A DNA stretch of 55,850 bases. It comes from Pseudomonadota bacterium. Its GTDB lineage: Bacteria > Bdellovibrionota_C > UBA2361 > OMIW01. Positions 54,449 to 55,850 of the stretch are shown one piece after another. Where the stretch lies: assembly GCA_900299205.1 (NCBI GenBank), contig OMIW01000129.1, positions 1 to 55,850 of the forward strand. Direction: 5' to 3'. The notes beneath the pieces are model-generated. The model made no database searches, was not told where the DNA came from, and worked only from the letters and a program-made list of their open reading frames with translations. Within the stretch, counting starts at the first letter, position 1; every line of letters starts with the position of its first letter. Both the position numbers and the translations under genes were made by a program.

Positions 54449-54630
54449 GCAGAGCGTTCTCAACCCCAAAAAACCAAACCTATGAATAATAGAAAAGATT
54501 AGTAGCCAACTACCCAAAGCGACCGCACTTATACCATGTTGGACAGAATCATCAAAGCAACTCCTTGCCTGAATTGCAGGCTGAGGCGAGAAACTCACCC
54601 GTCCCACCTCGGAAGGCCCCGCCCTACGCT

Positions 54631-55110
54631 TTAGTCGCTACGGATCCCCTCGAAGAAAGAATGAAGCAACTTGCGACTCTCGCTTTCTCGCACTCCCCCG
54701 ACGACCCGAGGCCTCGTAGCCTCAGGAACCGCGAGACTCACATCATAGAGGGAGCCGAGGGCACCAGTCCGAGGTTCGCGAGTGCCAAATATGACCCCCT
54801 CGACCCGGGCCAACAGTAACGCACCGGCACACATAGTACACGGCTCTACTGTCACCACGAGCACGCAACCCGCCAAGCGCCAATCACCAATACGAGCGGA
54901 TGCGGCCTCTAGAGCAATTAACTCTGCGTGAGCCACTGGACTCCGCCGCTCCTCGGTCCGATTTCGCCCCCGAGCAACCACCTCCAGCCCCCGGACAACG
55001 ACCGCGCCGATGGGTACCTCCCCATCAGAGGCGGCCTCCGAAGCCTCGTCGAGAGCAAATCCCATCCACGAGGAAACCAATTCAGGAGTCCACTCGGATA
55101 TAAGACTCAT
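54631..55110 (-). CDS. tadA: tRNA-specific adenosine deaminase
   Basis: TadA deaminates A34 of tRNA-Arg(ACG) to inosine. The zinc site is complete: HAE (His61, Glu63) and PCTMC (Cys91, Cys94). PIGAVVV and an ALGSLYDV segment are also typical. The 159-residue length is normal. ATG 55110 is used; a TTG one codon earlier is in frame. It sits between serine tRNA genes, and its substrate tRNA-Arg(ACG) is about 440 nt away on the other strand. Confidence 0.94.
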   Translation of the reverse strand: MSLISEWTPELVSSWMGFALDEASEAASDGEVPIGAVVVRGLEVVARGRNRTEERRSPVAHAELIALEAASARIGDWRLAGCVLVVTVEPCTMCAGALLLARVEGVIFGTREPRTGALGSLYDVSLAVPEATRPRVVGGVRESESRKLLHSFFEGIRSD

Positions 55111-55136
55111 CAATCGTCCAGAATTCCACTGAGAAT

Positions 55137-55227
55137 CGGAGAGAGAGGGATTCGAACCCTCGGTACGGTTTAAAAGCCGTACACTCGCTTAGCAGGCGAG
55201 CGCCTTCAGCCACTCGGCCATCTCTCC
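55137..55227 (-). tRNA. tRNA-Ser(GCU)
   Basis: A class II fold on the minus strand: acceptor GGAGAGA/TCTCTCC with G discriminator, anticodon GCT in CCTGCTAAG, a long variable arm (GTACGGC...GCCGTAC type) and T-arm GGTTCGAATCC. Length is 91 nt. It reads AGC and AGU codons. CCA is not encoded. Confidence 0.95.
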
Positions 55228-55279
55228 ACAATCCCCCCCCCGACTCGAAGCCAGCGGTCGAAAGCTCAAGCAAGAAACT

Positions 55280-55366
55280 CGGAAGGAGAGGGATTCGAAC
55301 CCCCGGACCCGTTTCCGAGTCACTGGTTTTCAAGACCAGCGCCATAAACCACTCGGCCATCCTTCC
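55280..55366 (-). tRNA. tRNA-Ser(UGA)
   Basis: A class II fold on the minus strand: acceptor GGAAGGA/TCCTTCC, anticodon TGA within TCTTGAAAA, a variable arm of CGG/CCG type and T-arm GGTTCGAATCC. Length is 87 nt. The acceptor differs from the other serine tRNAs. Confidence 0.95.
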
Positions 55367-55545
55367 TCAATCATCCAGGGAAAGGTACCTGAAAAAACCC
55401 TCCTCGTGCAAGTGTTGCCGGAACAGGCCCTCGACTCCGATATCTATCCGATGACTTAAAGCAACTTATTCTCCCGAGCCCTTCACGTTTTTTGCCCCTC
55501 GAAACTTTGCGTCTTTCCGCAGATTCAGTCTACAATGACGCTCAA
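55367..55545. other. Intergenic region between divergent tRNA genes
   Basis: These 179 nt separate the leftward tRNA-Ser(UGA) from the rightward tRNA-Arg and should hold promoters for both. I see no gene or strong hexamer pair. Confidence 0.35.
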
Positions 55546-55619
55546 GCGCTCTTAGCTCAGTTGGATAGAGCATCTGACTACGAATCAGAAGGTCGGGAGT
55601 TCGAATCTCTCAGAGCGCG
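55546..55619 (+). tRNA. tRNA-Arg(ACG)
   Basis: A 74-nt class I fold: acceptor GCGCTCT/AGAGCGC with G discriminator, D-arm GCTCAGTTGGATAGAGC, anticodon stem TCTGA/TCAGA with anticodon ACG (A34 edited to inosine by TadA) and T-arm GGGAGTTCGAATCTCTC. CCA is not encoded. Confidence 0.96.
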
Positions 55620-55684
55620 TTTTCAACCAGTCGGTGCTTGTTTTAGGCGAGCGGGGTCAACCGACAATCACGGTCCTCTCGATT

Positions 55685-55739
55685 TTGTTCTCCCAATCGA
55701 CACCCAAGCTCCGATTAAAGTGGGTGATTGGGAGGACAA
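55685..55739 (+). other. Long hairpin between tRNA-Arg and tRNA-Ser(GGA)
   Basis: TTGTTCTCCCAATC (55685-55698) pairs with GATTGGGAGGACAA (55726-55739), one G-T pair included. A 3-nt bulge is followed by ACCCA/TGGGT, closing a 14-nt loop. The total is about 19 bp. No T-run follows, so it is not a simple terminator. Confidence 0.5.
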
Positions 55740-55772
55740 TCAGAGGGTTGAAAAAGAAGTGGGTAACTTTGA

Positions 55773-55850
55773 GGAGAGATGGCCGAGTGGCTGAAGGCGC
55801 ACGCTTGGAAAGCGTGTATAGGCTAATCCCCTATCGAGGGTTCGAATCCC
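55773..55850 (+). tRNA. tRNA-Ser(GGA), cut by window end
   Basis: The 5' 78 nt are visible: acceptor strand GGAGAGA, D-arm GGCCGAGTGGCTGAAGG, anticodon GGA within GCTTGGAAAGC, a long variable arm and GGGTTCGAATCCC. The 3' acceptor strand lies outside. It reads UCC and UCU codons. Confidence 0.93.

Overview
The window is a gene-dense (about 90% coding), near-continuous chromosomal segment of a Gram-negative bacterium of roughly 50% GC. Several features point to a diderm. These are a heptose epimerase for LPS, YidC with a periplasmic domain, a SurA-like protein, type IV pilus motors, RpoH and system I (Ccm) cytochrome c maturation. The combination (RpoH with an RpoH box, PilT/PilU/PilB/PilC, a Memo-like protein, a CxxxY-type CcmE, a sigma-54 activator) suggests a deltaproteobacteria-related or uncultured Bdellovibrionota/Myxococcota/SAR324-like lineage. 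That placement is inference and needs a marker-gene tree. I see no prophage, insertion sequence, CRISPR array or replication origin.

Layout. 1-3.8 kb: tail of a sensor kinase, then a leftward unit nuoB-metG-SGNH hydrolase. 4-9.5 kb: hldD, then the classic block rpmH-rnpA-yidD-yidC-mnmE (dnaA, dnaN and oriC are not in the window). 9.5-16.6 kb: Memo-family gene, a small unknown gene, lepB, manA, malQ and a leftward phosphomannomutase/phosphoglucomutase. 16.8-21.4 kb: leftward mfd and a SurA-like chaperone. 21.5-23.8 kb: pilT and pilU. 23.8-27.8 kb: an accessory stretch with a BphO-type heme oxygenase, a highly degenerate UvrA-like protein and two small envelope genes. 27.8-37 kb: ygfZ, rpoH, pilB, pilC, a membrane-anchored PilS/PilR-like hybrid regulator and speA. 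37.3-44.2 kb: lipoprotein, pepA, gyrA, gpsA, cyoE/ctaB. 44.2-53.6 kb: ccmH-like, pyrE, a Ser/Thr kinase, a degenerate LytM/M23 lipoprotein and ccmE-ccmF-small CcmI-like-ccmA-ccmB-ccmC-ccmD, then engB. 54.3-55.85 kb: four tRNA-Ser genes (CGA, GCU, UGA, GGA), tRNA-Arg(ACG) and tadA.

How the genes work together. Protein export and membrane insertion (yidC, yidD, lepB, SurA-like), envelope sugars (hldD, manA, PMM/PGM), twitching motility (pilT, pilU, pilB, pilC and a dedicated sigma-54 activator) and respiration (nuoB, cyoE, ccm genes) dominate. The serine tRNAs present could read all six serine codons, and tadA sits beside the tRNA-Arg(ACG) that it edits.

The strongest novelty candidate is the UvrA-like protein at 24559-26466. 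It keeps all four CxxC zinc pairs and UvrA-like spacing, but both ATPase modules have lost Walker A, signature and Walker B. Other notable points are the PilS/PilR fusion, CcmE and CcmH variants with unusual cysteines, a LytM domain without metal ligands, SD-less pyrimidine-rich leaders before many first genes, an excess of 8-9 nt G/C tracts, and a possible attenuator before cyoE.
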